Part shown: positions 1-7,443 of the stretch, piece by piece
Position numbering within the stretch: the first letter of the stretch is position 1
How the letters are laid out: every line of letters begins with the position of its first letter
From: Hymenobacter sp. YC55
GTDB lineage: Bacteria; Bacteroidota; Bacteroidia; Cytophagales; Hymenobacteraceae
Reading direction: 5' to 3'
NCBI RefSeq assembly: GCF_029433095.1
Contig: NZ_JARNTX010000001.1
Location: forward strand, 2,418,001 to 2,482,000
DNA: 64,000 nucleotides
Notes under the pieces: generated by a model
Database searches by the model: none
Seen by the model: only the letters and a program-made list of their open reading frames with translations
Told to the model about the DNA's origin: nothing
Program-made: the position numbers and the translations under genes

Positions 1-18
1 TTCCGTTTCTTGTCTTCG

Positions 19-522
19 ATGAAGAAGCTGACCCTACTCCCCCAACTCTTTCGCACCGCCGGCCAACTAACCGGTATGGCGGCCTGGCAGACCGGCCGGC
101 TGTTTCGCAAAGCGGCTGCCTCGGCCCTGGAATCCATCCAGGAAGTGCTGCGGGCAGAAGTTAAGAAGGGCAACGCCAAACTCGTCGCCGACTTCCTCAC
201 CGACAAGGCCCTGCCCGCCGCCCGCGCTCTGCTGCTGGAACGCATGACGGCCCGGCTGCTGGTACGCTTAGGCTTGCGGGGCGCCTTGGCTTCCAACGTT
301 ATCGGCTGGATCTTGCCCTTCGTGCTCGAACAAATGGTGAAAGTTGGGCAGCGCACCGGCCTCTTCGACAAGCTCCGCGCCAACCCTACCGTACAGGACA
401 GCCTGCTTCGCCTTGAAGAGTTAAAGGAAGCCGTCTGGAAACGCCTTGTACCCGACCATGGCACGGGTGCCCAGGTTCTGGAAGATGACGACGTCGAGCC
501 ACCCCGTCAGCTACCAGTTTGA
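19..522 (+). CDS. Hypothetical protein, alanine/leucine-rich
   Basis: A 167-residue protein that I do not recognise. The frame opens at a TTG at position 10, but the ATG at 19 gives a more natural start (MKKLTLLPQLF). The first 60 residues are basic and amphipathic. A hydrophobic stretch near residues 90-110 (around IGWILPFVLEQMV) could associate with membrane, and the C-terminus ends in an acidic and proline-rich tail. Only 18 bases precede it in the window, so its promoter cannot be seen. It converges with the lactonase gene, 76 bp away. Codon use matches the neighbouring genes, so I take it as real but without function. Confidence 0.6.
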   Translation: MKKLTLLPQLFRTAGQLTGMAAWQTGRLFRKAAASALESIQEVLRAEVKKGNAKLVADFLTDKALPAARALLLERMTARLLVRLGLRGALASNVIGWILPFVLEQMVKVGQRTGLFDKLRANPTVQDSLLRLEELKEAVWKRLVPDHGTGAQVLEDDDVEPPRQLPV

Positions 523-598
523 GGATGGGAAACCTACGGCTAGCGCAACAAGACGGGCTACAGCCTACTACTGCTCGTCTTGCCGCGCCTACTGTATG

Positions 599-1801
599 CT
601 ACTTACTGCCCTGCGTGAAATCGGCCGTAACAAACAAGAACATCGGCGAGGGAATCTCGATAGACTGGCCAGTGGGGCGCAGTTTGCCTGATTTCTGGTC
701 GACGTGGTACGTGAAGACGTTGTTGGAGTTCTGGTTGCCTACCAGCAGCAAGCGGCCGGCCGGGTCGAGCGTGAAATTGCGGGGCGTCTTGCCCTGCGTG
801 CTTTCATGCTGAATCAGGGTTAGGTTGCTGCTGTTGTCGATGGCGAAGACGGCAATGCTGTTGTGCCCCCGGTTGGAAGCATACAGAAATTTACCATCAG
901 GCGAAACGTGAATGTCGGCGCAAGAATTGTCGCCCACAAAGCCAGTCGGCAACGTCGAGACGGTCTGTATTTCAGTGAAGGTGCCTTTCCCTGCGTCGTA
1001 AGCCAGGGAAGTTACCGTAGAATTAAGCTCGTTGATGAGGTAGGCATTGCGGCCGTTGGGGTGAAACGTGAGGTGGCGAGGTCCCGCACCGGGTTTAGTA
1101 GTAAAAGCGGGTTCCGCGTTGCTCGTGAGCTTGCCCGTCGCGGGGTCTAGTTGGTAGCCGTATACCTTGTCGGTGCCGAGGTCCACAGCAAAGCTGTACT
1201 TATTGGCCGGGTCAGGGAGAATGCAGTGAGCGTGCGGCGCGGTCTGGTTTTTATGCGGCCCAGTGCCTTGGTGCTGGTCCATAGCAGTAGGCGCTCCTAC
1301 TCGGCCATCGGCCTGCACGGGCAGCACGCTCACGTTGCCGCCCATATAGTTGGCCACCAGCACCGCTTTTTCGCTACGGTCGAGGCTGATGTAGCACGGC
1401 GAGCCTCCTTGCGAAGGCTCCTGACTTAGCAGCGTGAGGTTGCCGGTCTTAGGGTCAATAGCAAAGGCACTGACGGCCCCGCTCGGTGCTCCCCGAAACG
1501 TACTAGTTTCGTTAACAGCATACAGATGCTGCCGCTTGGCGTCCAGGGTCAGATACGTTGGGCTTGCGCCCCCTTTCAGGCCGCTTACTGGCGTTAAGGC
1601 GCCGGTAGTGGGGTTGAGCCGGTACAGGAAAATCGTATTCTCGGTTTCTGAATTTACGTTGGTACCGATATAAACCAGGTACCCCGACGCGTCGGTAGTA
1701 GGCGCAACCCGGGCGCAACCAAAAACGGAGAAAGAAGCCACCACCAGGCCCAGCCCGGTGTTTCTAAGAAAACTGCGGCGCGAGTACGATTGTCGAGTCA
1801 T
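599..1801 (-). CDS. Lactonase family protein (7-bladed beta-propeller), Tat-type lipoprotein
   Basis: A 400-residue protein of the 6-phosphogluconolactonase-like beta-propeller family (Pgl/YbhE type). Repeated blade motifs run through it, for example GSPCYISLDRSEKAVLVANY, GPRHLTFHPNGRNAYLINE, SPDGKFLYASNRGHNSI and TPRNFTLDPAGRLLLVGNQ. An open frame extends upstream to 1882. The ATG at 1801 is preferred because it places a twin-arginine motif (SRRSFLR, residues 7-13) and a lipobox-like VFGC (Cys29) at the N-terminus. Export as a folded lipoprotein is therefore likely, which would put it outside the cytoplasmic pentose phosphate pathway. The true substrate is unknown. Family assignment is confident, the reaction is not. 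Confidence 0.85.
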   Translation of the reverse strand: MTRQSYSRRSFLRNTGLGLVVASFSVFGCARVAPTTDASGYLVYIGTNVNSETENTIFLYRLNPTTGALTPVSGLKGGASPTYLTLDAKRQHLYAVNETSTFRGAPSGAVSAFAIDPKTGNLTLLSQEPSQGGSPCYISLDRSEKAVLVANYMGGNVSVLPVQADGRVGAPTAMDQHQGTGPHKNQTAPHAHCILPDPANKYSFAVDLGTDKVYGYQLDPATGKLTSNAEPAFTTKPGAGPRHLTFHPNGRNAYLINELNSTVTSLAYDAGKGTFTEIQTVSTLPTGFVGDNSCADIHVSPDGKFLYASNRGHNSIAVFAIDNSSNLTLIQHESTQGKTPRNFTLDPAGRLLLVGNQNSNNVFTYHVDQKSGKLRPTGQSIEIPSPMFLFVTADFTQGSK

Positions 1802-2228
1802 TAGAGCAAATGAAGTGAATGGGACGTTGGCTTGCCACCAAAGCGCAAAAGCAATAGCCGGGCTTTCGTGACACGGAAGCAAACTACAAAAATCTCCAAC
1901 CTACCCACCTATCACCTGAAATCACCATTGAAATCCAGCTAGGATTCCAAGAAACGCTCTTGCTCACATTACCGCACTACCTGTCCGAATAACGAAACGT
2001 AGCCTAGATTGGTCGGGCTAATTTTACGCACGTTGCAGCTTACCAATTCTCACTTTGCTGGTTAGTGACGGAGTTAAGAATACATTACTGAAGTATTCAT
2101 TTACAAACTCCCATTATTGCTTAATACAGCAAATAGCTGATGTGCCGCGCCACAAAAACTAGGTTCCAACGGCATTTGTGCTGGTTGAATGGTAGGTTTG
2201 CGCGCATCTTTTCCTTCTTACTCCAGCT
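1802..2228. other. Gene-free divergent intergenic region
   Basis: These 427 bases separate the divergent lactonase and HAD genes. I find no convincing ORF. The right end holds a TAnnTTTG box for the HAD gene (2193-2200). No clear matching box is seen for the lactonase. Confidence 0.5.
2193..2200 (+). promoter_or_regulatory. Bacteroidota -7 box (TAGGTTTG) before the HAD gene
   Basis: Exact match to TAnnTTTG, 28 nt before the ATG at 2229. A TTTG at 2175-2178 lies closer than the usual -33 spacing, so only the -7 box is claimed. Confidence 0.5.
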
Positions 2229-2879
2229 ATGAAAGGCTTTATTTTCGATTTGAATGGTACCATGATCCATGACATGGAATACCATACCAGAGCTTGGCAA
2301 CACATCCTCAACCACGACTTAGGCGGCAATTTCACTTGGGAAGAAGTTAAGCCCCAGATGTATGGCAAAAACCAGGAAGTTCTAGTAAGAATGTTTGGGC
2401 CCGATAGATTCACTGAGCAGGAAATGCAGGACTTATCCGTGGCCAAAGAACAGCGCTACCAAGAAGAGTTTCTTCCGCATTTGCAGCTTCTGCCTGGCCT
2501 CCACACTTTTCTGGAAGAAGCCCATCAGCAGCGTATTCCCATGGCAATTGGCTCGGCTGCTATTCCATTCAATATCGATTTCGTACTCGACAACTTGAAC
2601 ATTCGGCACTACTTCAAAGCCATTGTAAGTGCCGATGATGTGGTATTAAGCAAACCCCACCCCGAAACCTTCCTAAAAGCCGCCGAGTTGCTAGGCGTAT
2701 CACCCGCTGACTGCGTGGTTTTTGAAGATGTGCCGAAAGGGGCCGAGGCCGCTCAAAACGCCAGTATGAAGGCAGTTGTGCTAACTACCACGCACCAACC
2801 CTCCGAATTCATTCATCTGCAAAACGTGTTGCACTTCGCCACCGATTTCCACGACGAGTTTATGAAAAGCCTTTTATAG
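2229..2879 (+). CDS. HAD family hydrolase, beta-phosphoglucomutase-like
   Basis: A 216-residue HAD subfamily IA protein with a helical cap. Motif I is DLNGT: nucleophile Asp7 is present, but the usual second aspartate is Asn9. Motif II Ser109 (AIGSA), motif III Lys142 (SKPHPETF) and motif IV Glu166-Asp167 (FEDVPKG) are all in place. In the family Asp7 forms the phospho-aspartyl intermediate, and the residue at position 9 is the general acid/base. The change to Asn suggests altered or slowed turnover, or a different proton donor. Likely substrates are small phosphorylated sugars. It is a single gene closed by a strong terminator at 2903-2934. Confidence 0.85.
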   Translation: MKGFIFDLNGTMIHDMEYHTRAWQHILNHDLGGNFTWEEVKPQMYGKNQEVLVRMFGPDRFTEQEMQDLSVAKEQRYQEEFLPHLQLLPGLHTFLEEAHQQRIPMAIGSAAIPFNIDFVLDNLNIRHYFKAIVSADDVVLSKPHPETFLKAAELLGVSPADCVVFEDVPKGAEAAQNASMKAVVLTTTHQPSEFIHLQNVLHFATDFHDEFMKSLL

Positions 2880-2902
2880 AGAATAATAACTGCTCGAGTG
2901 TT

Positions 2903-2934
2903 AAAAGCCTCTTCCTGGTTGTGAAGAGGCTTTT
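2903..2934 (+). terminator. Rho-independent terminator after the HAD gene
   Basis: A 12-bp perfect stem (AAAAGCCTCTTC with GAAGAGGCTTTT) and 8-nt loop, running into six Ts. Confidence 0.85.
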
Positions 2935-3085
2935 TTATTTCGCTAGCTTTAAATGTGCGATGCTAGAGTATGCTATATTCCTACCGTACTCAAGCCAAGC
3001 TTTTTAAAAAGCTGAAGCTCATTTATAGTAGGCTAAGTATGAATTAAATAACAATTGCTTGCACCTATTTGGAATTGTTCGTATA

Positions 3086-3093
3086 TACCTTTG
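3086..3093 (+). promoter_or_regulatory. -7 box (TACCTTTG) before the Panacea gene
   Basis: Exact TAnnTTTG match in an AT-rich region, 44 nt before the ATG at 3138. It predicts a leader of about 40 nt. Confidence 0.5.
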
Positions 3094-3137
3094 TGTTTCG
3101 CGATATATTTGTTTGCTTTTAAATTAATACCCTACTC

Positions 3138-3629
3138 ATGGAAAATGCAGTTGCAGTAGCTAATTACTTCGTCAGGAAGTCGTTGGACTCGGGCATTCCT
3201 GTCACGCCCATGAAGCTGGTGAAGCTCGTGTACGTGGCGCACGGCTGGTATTTGGGCTTGACCGGCGAGCCCCTTATTGCCGAGGCTGTACAGGCCTGGA
3301 AGTATGGGCCGGTTGTACCCTCCGTTTACGACAGCTTCAAGATGTACGGGGGTGCTCCTATTACGGAGCCGGCCGGCATGCTTAGTCCTAATGGTCAGAG
3401 CGTCTACTACAACATCAGCAAGCCTGAGCTAGCCGCTTTCCTCGACAAAGTATGGGAAGAGTACAAAGACTACTCAGCTGTTGAATTATCGGCCCTGACG
3501 CATCAGGAACGCACTCCTTGGTTTGACACATGGCACAACAAGGGCGGCAAAGCTAACCGGGCCGTTCCCATTGCCAACGATGCCATTCAGTCGCACTACC
3601 ATATGCTAGCGAGTGCCAACGTCGCCTAA
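3138..3629 (+). CDS. Panacea (DUF4065/SocA-like) domain protein, putative antitoxin
   Basis: A 163-residue protein with the Panacea fold signature at residues 23-68: TPMKLVKLVYVAHGWYL, then AWKYGPVVPSVYDSFK. Related proteins include SocA, a proteolytic adaptor/antitoxin, and phage GepA-like proteins. Panacea domains are known antitoxin modules paired with many unrelated toxins, including small membrane-active ones. The next gene overlaps its end by 17 nt, as in two-gene toxin-antitoxin operons. Domain assignment is confident. The antitoxin role is inferred from context. The gene sits between AT-rich spacers, which suggests it may have been acquired. Confidence 0.8.
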   Translation: MENAVAVANYFVRKSLDSGIPVTPMKLVKLVYVAHGWYLGLTGEPLIAEAVQAWKYGPVVPSVYDSFKMYGGAPITEPAGMLSPNGQSVYYNISKPELAAFLDKVWEEYKDYSAVELSALTHQERTPWFDTWHNKGGKANRAVPIANDAIQSHYHMLASANVA

Positions 3630-3993
3630 TCCCAAACCCACTCCCGACCTCAGCGCCATCCAGGCTGAAAAGCGTCCGACCCGACGCGGGGCTCTGCAAG
3701 CTGCCGAGCAGGAAAAAGACTGGTTTGAAGAAGACAAGCGCAAAGGTAAGCACCGCCGCGACCAGCAAGCCCGCAATCTACTGCACTGGGTTTTGCTGGT
3801 TTTGTTGGTTGTAGCCGGCATTATTCTACTGGTGGCCCTAGTAATTCGGGCCTGCCACGTCTTCCTGCCACCCGACCAGTTCTGGCTCACCAAAGAGCAA
3901 TTAGACTTTATCGACCACCTGTTTCAGTTGGCTGGCTCTGGCTTTCTAGGTGGCCTAATGACGCGGTATCTAACGCGCAACATCGAGGAATAA
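3613..3993 (+). CDS. Small membrane protein overlapping the Panacea gene, candidate toxin
   Basis: A 126-residue protein starting at a GTG inside the last codons of the Panacea gene, which implies coupled translation. The first 55 residues are soluble and strongly charged (Pro/Lys/Arg/Glu-rich). A hydrophobic segment spans about 57-79 (LHWVLLVLLVVAGIILLVALVI). A shorter hydrophobic/amphipathic segment covers 97-118. The basic side before the first segment predicts a cytoplasmic N-terminus. I recognise no enzyme motif. Given its partner it could be a membrane-depolarising toxin neutralised by the Panacea protein, but this is inference. It could also be an unrelated holin-like or structural membrane protein. 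Confidence 0.65.
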   Translation: MPTSPNPKPTPDLSAIQAEKRPTRRGALQAAEQEKDWFEEDKRKGKHRRDQQARNLLHWVLLVLLVVAGIILLVALVIRACHVFLPPDQFWLTKEQLDFIDHLFQLAGSGFLGGLMTRYLTRNIEE

Positions 3994-4338
3994 GAGTTCT
4001 TCATTAGAGCAACTTCTAAAAGCTAGAGAGTTGCTAATAAGTCTGCTTCTGAGAATACTAAATAGCTGAAGCGCAGTTTATAGGGAAGCTGGTGTAAACC
4101 ACTGAATAATTAATCTATATTTTTTTCTAATCAGACAGTATTATACAAATCCCTAAGCTCATCTCTATACGTATATTAACAGCTATTATTAGAACTATCT
4201 AATTCTTGAGAACAAGTATTGTTAAAGGTTCCTCAACAAAAGCTGAGGTGCTCTTGGTTGATCTAGTATTCTGAATACTCATACAGTTTACAGTACGCTC
4301 TTTTCTACTTGCTTGGCAGACATCTGGCTATCTACAGC
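3994..4338. other. AT-rich gene-free spacer
   Basis: About 345 bases, clearly AT-richer than the surrounding genes, with no ORF of note. No hairpin with a T-run follows the small membrane-protein gene, and I see no exact TAnnTTTG box for the next gene. Confidence 0.5.
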
Positions 4339-4752
4339 ATGAGGACAGAAATACGTAATGCATTCGGTGAAGTCTATCTCACCATTGAGTACTTAAAGGC
4401 AATGAATGTGGTTTACAATAACTGGATTGGTTACCAGACCTACGCTGGCATAGTAGGTGGGGCTAATACCTGTCTGCAGATTATTGAAGAGAATCACTGC
4501 CCGTATATGCTTAATGATAATAGCAAAGTAGTTGGCCCATGGGATCATGCCCTAGAATGGCTTACCACCGATTGGGCCCCACGAGCTATCCAAAGTGGCC
4601 TTACGCATTTTGCTCACGTAGTAAGTTCCGAATCCTTTGCCGCTTTCTCGGCTCACAACATGCACACTGGTATTACCGAGAAGCTGCAGATGCACATCTT
4701 CGACAGTACTGTTGAGGCGTTGGAATGGCTTCGAGTTGTCCAGCAAACGTAA
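4339..4752 (+). CDS. Hypothetical protein, possibly STAS/SpoIIAA-like
   Basis: A 137-residue protein. The frame opens at a TTG at 4309, but the ATG at 4339 (MRTEIRNAFGEVYLTIEY) is preferred. The order of secondary structure suggests the small alpha/beta SpoIIAA-like (STAS) fold that is common and highly amplified in Hymenobacter-type genomes: a beta hairpin, then GANTCLQIIEENHC, then DNSKVVGPWDHALEWLTTDWAPRAIQSGLTHFAHVVS. No catalytic motif is visible. Such proteins are usually annotated as hypothetical. Assignment rests on recall of family style and needs a profile search. Confidence 0.5.
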   Translation: MRTEIRNAFGEVYLTIEYLKAMNVVYNNWIGYQTYAGIVGGANTCLQIIEENHCPYMLNDNSKVVGPWDHALEWLTTDWAPRAIQSGLTHFAHVVSSESFAAFSAHNMHTGITEKLQMHIFDSTVEALEWLRVVQQT

Positions 4753-4845
4753 CTCGCACCTTAGCTAAGCAGACGGCAAGGCAATGCTGATTACTTAGCT
4801 TAAAGATAGGCCCTCCTAATTCTGGACCATTACAGTAGGCACACA

Positions 4846-4879
4846 AAAAAAGCCGCCCCCACCCGGAAACGGCTTTTTT
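4846..4879. terminator. Bidirectional terminator between the STAS-like gene and glnN
   Basis: Stem AAAAAAGCCG with CGGCTTTTTT and a 14-nt loop. T-runs occur on both strands, between two convergent genes. Confidence 0.8.
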
Positions 4880-4937
4880 GAAATCGATGCGCGGAGAAAA
4901 TTCCCACCCAACTCCGGCCCGATTCTGTACCCTGTGC

Positions 4938-7127
4938 TTAGTGCCGGAACAAAAGTTCGCGGTACTTCACGAGGGGCCAGTCCTCATCGGATACCATTAG
5001 CTCAAGTTTATCAACCGAGCGGCGAATGGTATCGAAATGTGCTTTGACGGTATCGCAGTAGGCTATTGCCCGCTCACGGGTATCGTCAATTTTGTTGGCT
5101 ACTTTGCGGGCATTAACCATCTCATCCACAGTGGTTTTGATGATGGTAATATGGCGCGAAATAGCTTTGATGGTGTCTACAGTTACTTGTGTATCGGCAT
5201 CGTCGAGGCCTAACTCGCGCAGGCCGCGTACGTTGGTAATCAGTTTGGTTTGATAGGCTACTGCGGTTGGAATGATGTGGTTGATGGCCAAATCACCCAT
5301 CACGCGGCTTTCTATTTGAATCTTTTTGATGTACTCTTCGAGCAGAATCTCGTGCCGGGCGTGCAGCTCGACGTGAGAGAAGATCTTGTGGCGCTCAAAC
5401 AAAGATAATGCTTCTCCCGTTACCATCGCATCTAAAGCTTGCGGTGTAGTAGGCACATTAGCAAGACCCCGCTTGGCGGCTTCCTCTTTCCACTCGTCAG
5501 AGTAGCCATTGCCCTCGAAACGGATGTTCTTCGAGCTGATAACATACTCGCGCAGCACCTCCACAATCGCCACTTCTTTCTTCTTGCCCTGATCGATGAG
5601 CTTGTCTACCGACGTTTTGAAGTCGATAAGCTGCTCTGCTACAATGGCATTCAGCGTAGTCATGGCCGACGAGCAGTTCGCTGATGAACCTACGGCGCGC
5701 AATTCAAATTTGTTGCCTGTGAAGGCGAACGGTGACGTCCGGTTACGGTCGGTATTGTCGAGCAGAATAGCAGGAATCTTGTCGATACCCAGCTTCAGGT
5801 AGATGTTGTCGCCTTTATCGAGCGGCAGCTTGGCCGTGCGCTCCAGCTCATCTAGTACCGAGTCCAGCATCGAGCCTACGAATACCGACATGATAGCCGG
5901 CGGAGCTTCGTTGGCACCAAGGCGGTGGTCGTTAGAAGCCGAAGCAATGCTAGAGCGCAGCAGCTCACCGTAGGTATGCACTGCCTTGATCGTGCTGATG
6001 AAGAATGCCAGGAACTGTAGATTCTCTTTCGGACGACGGCCGGGAGCCAACAGATTTACCCCGGTGTCGGTGCTCATAGCCCAGTTGTTGTGCTTACCCG
6101 AGCCGTTTACACCCGCAAAAGGCTTCTCGTGTAGCAGCGCCCGGAAGTTGTGCTTATCAGCTGTGCGTTCCATCAGATCCATCAGGAGCTGGTTGTGGTC
6201 GACAGCCAAGTTGGCATCTTCAAAAGTAGGCGCGCACTCGAACTGGTGCGGTGCTACTTCGTTGTGGCGAGTGCGCAGTGGAATACCCAGCTTGGTGGCT
6301 TCTTCCTCGAAATCGAGCATGAAGGCGTGCACCCGAGCCGGAATCGAGCCAAAGTAATGGTCTTCAAGCTGCTGGCCTTTGGCTGGCGAATGACCGAACA
6401 ACGTACGGCCAGTCATTACAAGGTCAGGGCGAGCGGCGTGCAGTGCCTTATCAACCAGGAAGTACTCCTGCTCGATACCCAATGTCGTGTGTACGCGGCT
6501 TACGTCCTTATCGAAGTAGTGGCATACGTCTACGGCTGCTTTTTCCAGCGCGGCCAACGACTTCAGTAGGGGCGCCTTGTAGTCCAGTGCTTCACCGGTG
6601 TAGGCCACGAAGATTGTGGGAATACACAAGGTTTTAGCACCGGCCGTTTCGATGATGAAGGCAGGAGAAGTTGGGTCCCAAGCCGTGTAGCCACGAGCTT
6701 CGAACGTGTTGCGGATACCGCCGTTGGGGAACGACGAAGCATCGGGCTCCTGCTGAACCAGCGCCGAGCCTTTGAAATTTTCTATTGGACGACCGTCCGA
6801 GTTTAAATCAAAGAACGAGTCATGCTTCTCGGCCGTCGCACCGGTCAGCGGCTGAAACCAGTGCGTGTAGTGCGTAGCACCCTTCGACATGGCCCAAGTT
6901 TTCATGGCCGAGGCCACTGCGTCGGCTACGCTATGCTCTACTGGAGAGCTTTGTTTGATAGCGGCCTGCAGCTTCTTGAAGTATTCGCCGGGCATTGTTG
7001 CCCGCATCGCTTCCAGATTGAAGACATTTTTGCCGAATGTGTCGGAGCGACGCTCACCATTGCCCTCTATTATCAGCGGTTTACGCTGGTCAACTAACTC
7101 GAGTGCTTTGAAGCGAAGAATTGCCAT
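4938..7127 (-). CDS. glnN: Glutamine synthetase type III
   Basis: A 729-residue GSIII enzyme, the usual length for the large dodecameric class found in Bacteroidota and cyanobacteria. It makes glutamine from glutamate, ammonia and ATP in the cytoplasm. Signatures in order are the N-terminal FGKNVFN, the active-site QEYFLVD (about 220), RHNEVAPHQFE (about 285), NGSGKHNNWAMSTD (about 340), GANEAPPAIMSVF (about 405) and NRTSPFAFTGNKFELRAVGSSAN (about 460-480). The 3' extension unique to type III is present. It is a single gene, facing away from the LTA-synthase-like gene. I see no PII, ammonium transporter or NtrBC nearby, and no matching -7 box upstream. Confidence 0.97.
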   Translation of the reverse strand: MAILRFKALELVDQRKPLIIEGNGERRSDTFGKNVFNLEAMRATMPGEYFKKLQAAIKQSSPVEHSVADAVASAMKTWAMSKGATHYTHWFQPLTGATAEKHDSFFDLNSDGRPIENFKGSALVQQEPDASSFPNGGIRNTFEARGYTAWDPTSPAFIIETAGAKTLCIPTIFVAYTGEALDYKAPLLKSLAALEKAAVDVCHYFDKDVSRVHTTLGIEQEYFLVDKALHAARPDLVMTGRTLFGHSPAKGQQLEDHYFGSIPARVHAFMLDFEEEATKLGIPLRTRHNEVAPHQFECAPTFEDANLAVDHNQLLMDLMERTADKHNFRALLHEKPFAGVNGSGKHNNWAMSTDTGVNLLAPGRRPKENLQFLAFFISTIKAVHTYGELLRSSIASASNDHRLGANEAPPAIMSVFVGSMLDSVLDELERTAKLPLDKGDNIYLKLGIDKIPAILLDNTDRNRTSPFAFTGNKFELRAVGSSANCSSAMTTLNAIVAEQLIDFKTSVDKLIDQGKKKEVAIVEVLREYVISSKNIRFEGNGYSDEWKEEAAKRGLANVPTTPQALDAMVTGEALSLFERHKIFSHVELHARHEILLEEYIKKIQIESRVMGDLAINHIIPTAVAYQTKLITNVRGLRELGLDDADTQVTVDTIKAISRHITIIKTTVDEMVNARKVANKIDDTRERAIAYCDTVKAHFDTIRRSVDKLELMVSDEDWPLVKYRELLFRH

Positions 7128-7443
7128 GTAAGGGTGAGAAGGTTAGAATGAGCCGTTTTTGATGATGGCAAATGTGAAGCGCATTTTTTGCTTTTCCAAA
7201 CGCACCCTTCCAAAAACGGAAGTTATTTTTCAATTCTTAGCCTTTTTTCTCCGTTACCCCCTCTAAAATCGGTGCTTCGTTAAAAAAACTGATAAAAATA
7301 TTGAGAAGAGGGGTATTTCGGAATCGATTGCGCAAATCGAGTGAAGATGATTTTGCTGGCTGCTCTGGCAAGCGCCACAGTTGACAACCGCAAATCCGGG
7401 TTGAAACCCACCGTTCCGGGGCCATGACCATTACCTTTGCCCC
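7128..7443. other. Divergent control region between glnN and the LTA-synthase-like gene
   Basis: These 316 bases hold no convincing ORF. The right edge carries the TACCTTTG box of the downstream plus-strand gene. I see no strong box for glnN and no obvious operator palindrome. Confidence 0.45.
7432..7439 (+). promoter_or_regulatory. -7 box (TACCTTTG) abutting the start of the LTA-synthase-like gene
   Basis: Exact TAnnTTTG match with only CCCC between it and the GTG at 7444, so transcription should begin at or next to the start codon. Confidence 0.6.

Noticed and set aside
2175..2178. -33 element (TTTG) for the HAD promoter
   Set aside because: The spacing to the -7 box is about 14 nt, shorter than the usual 19-21, so it may be chance.
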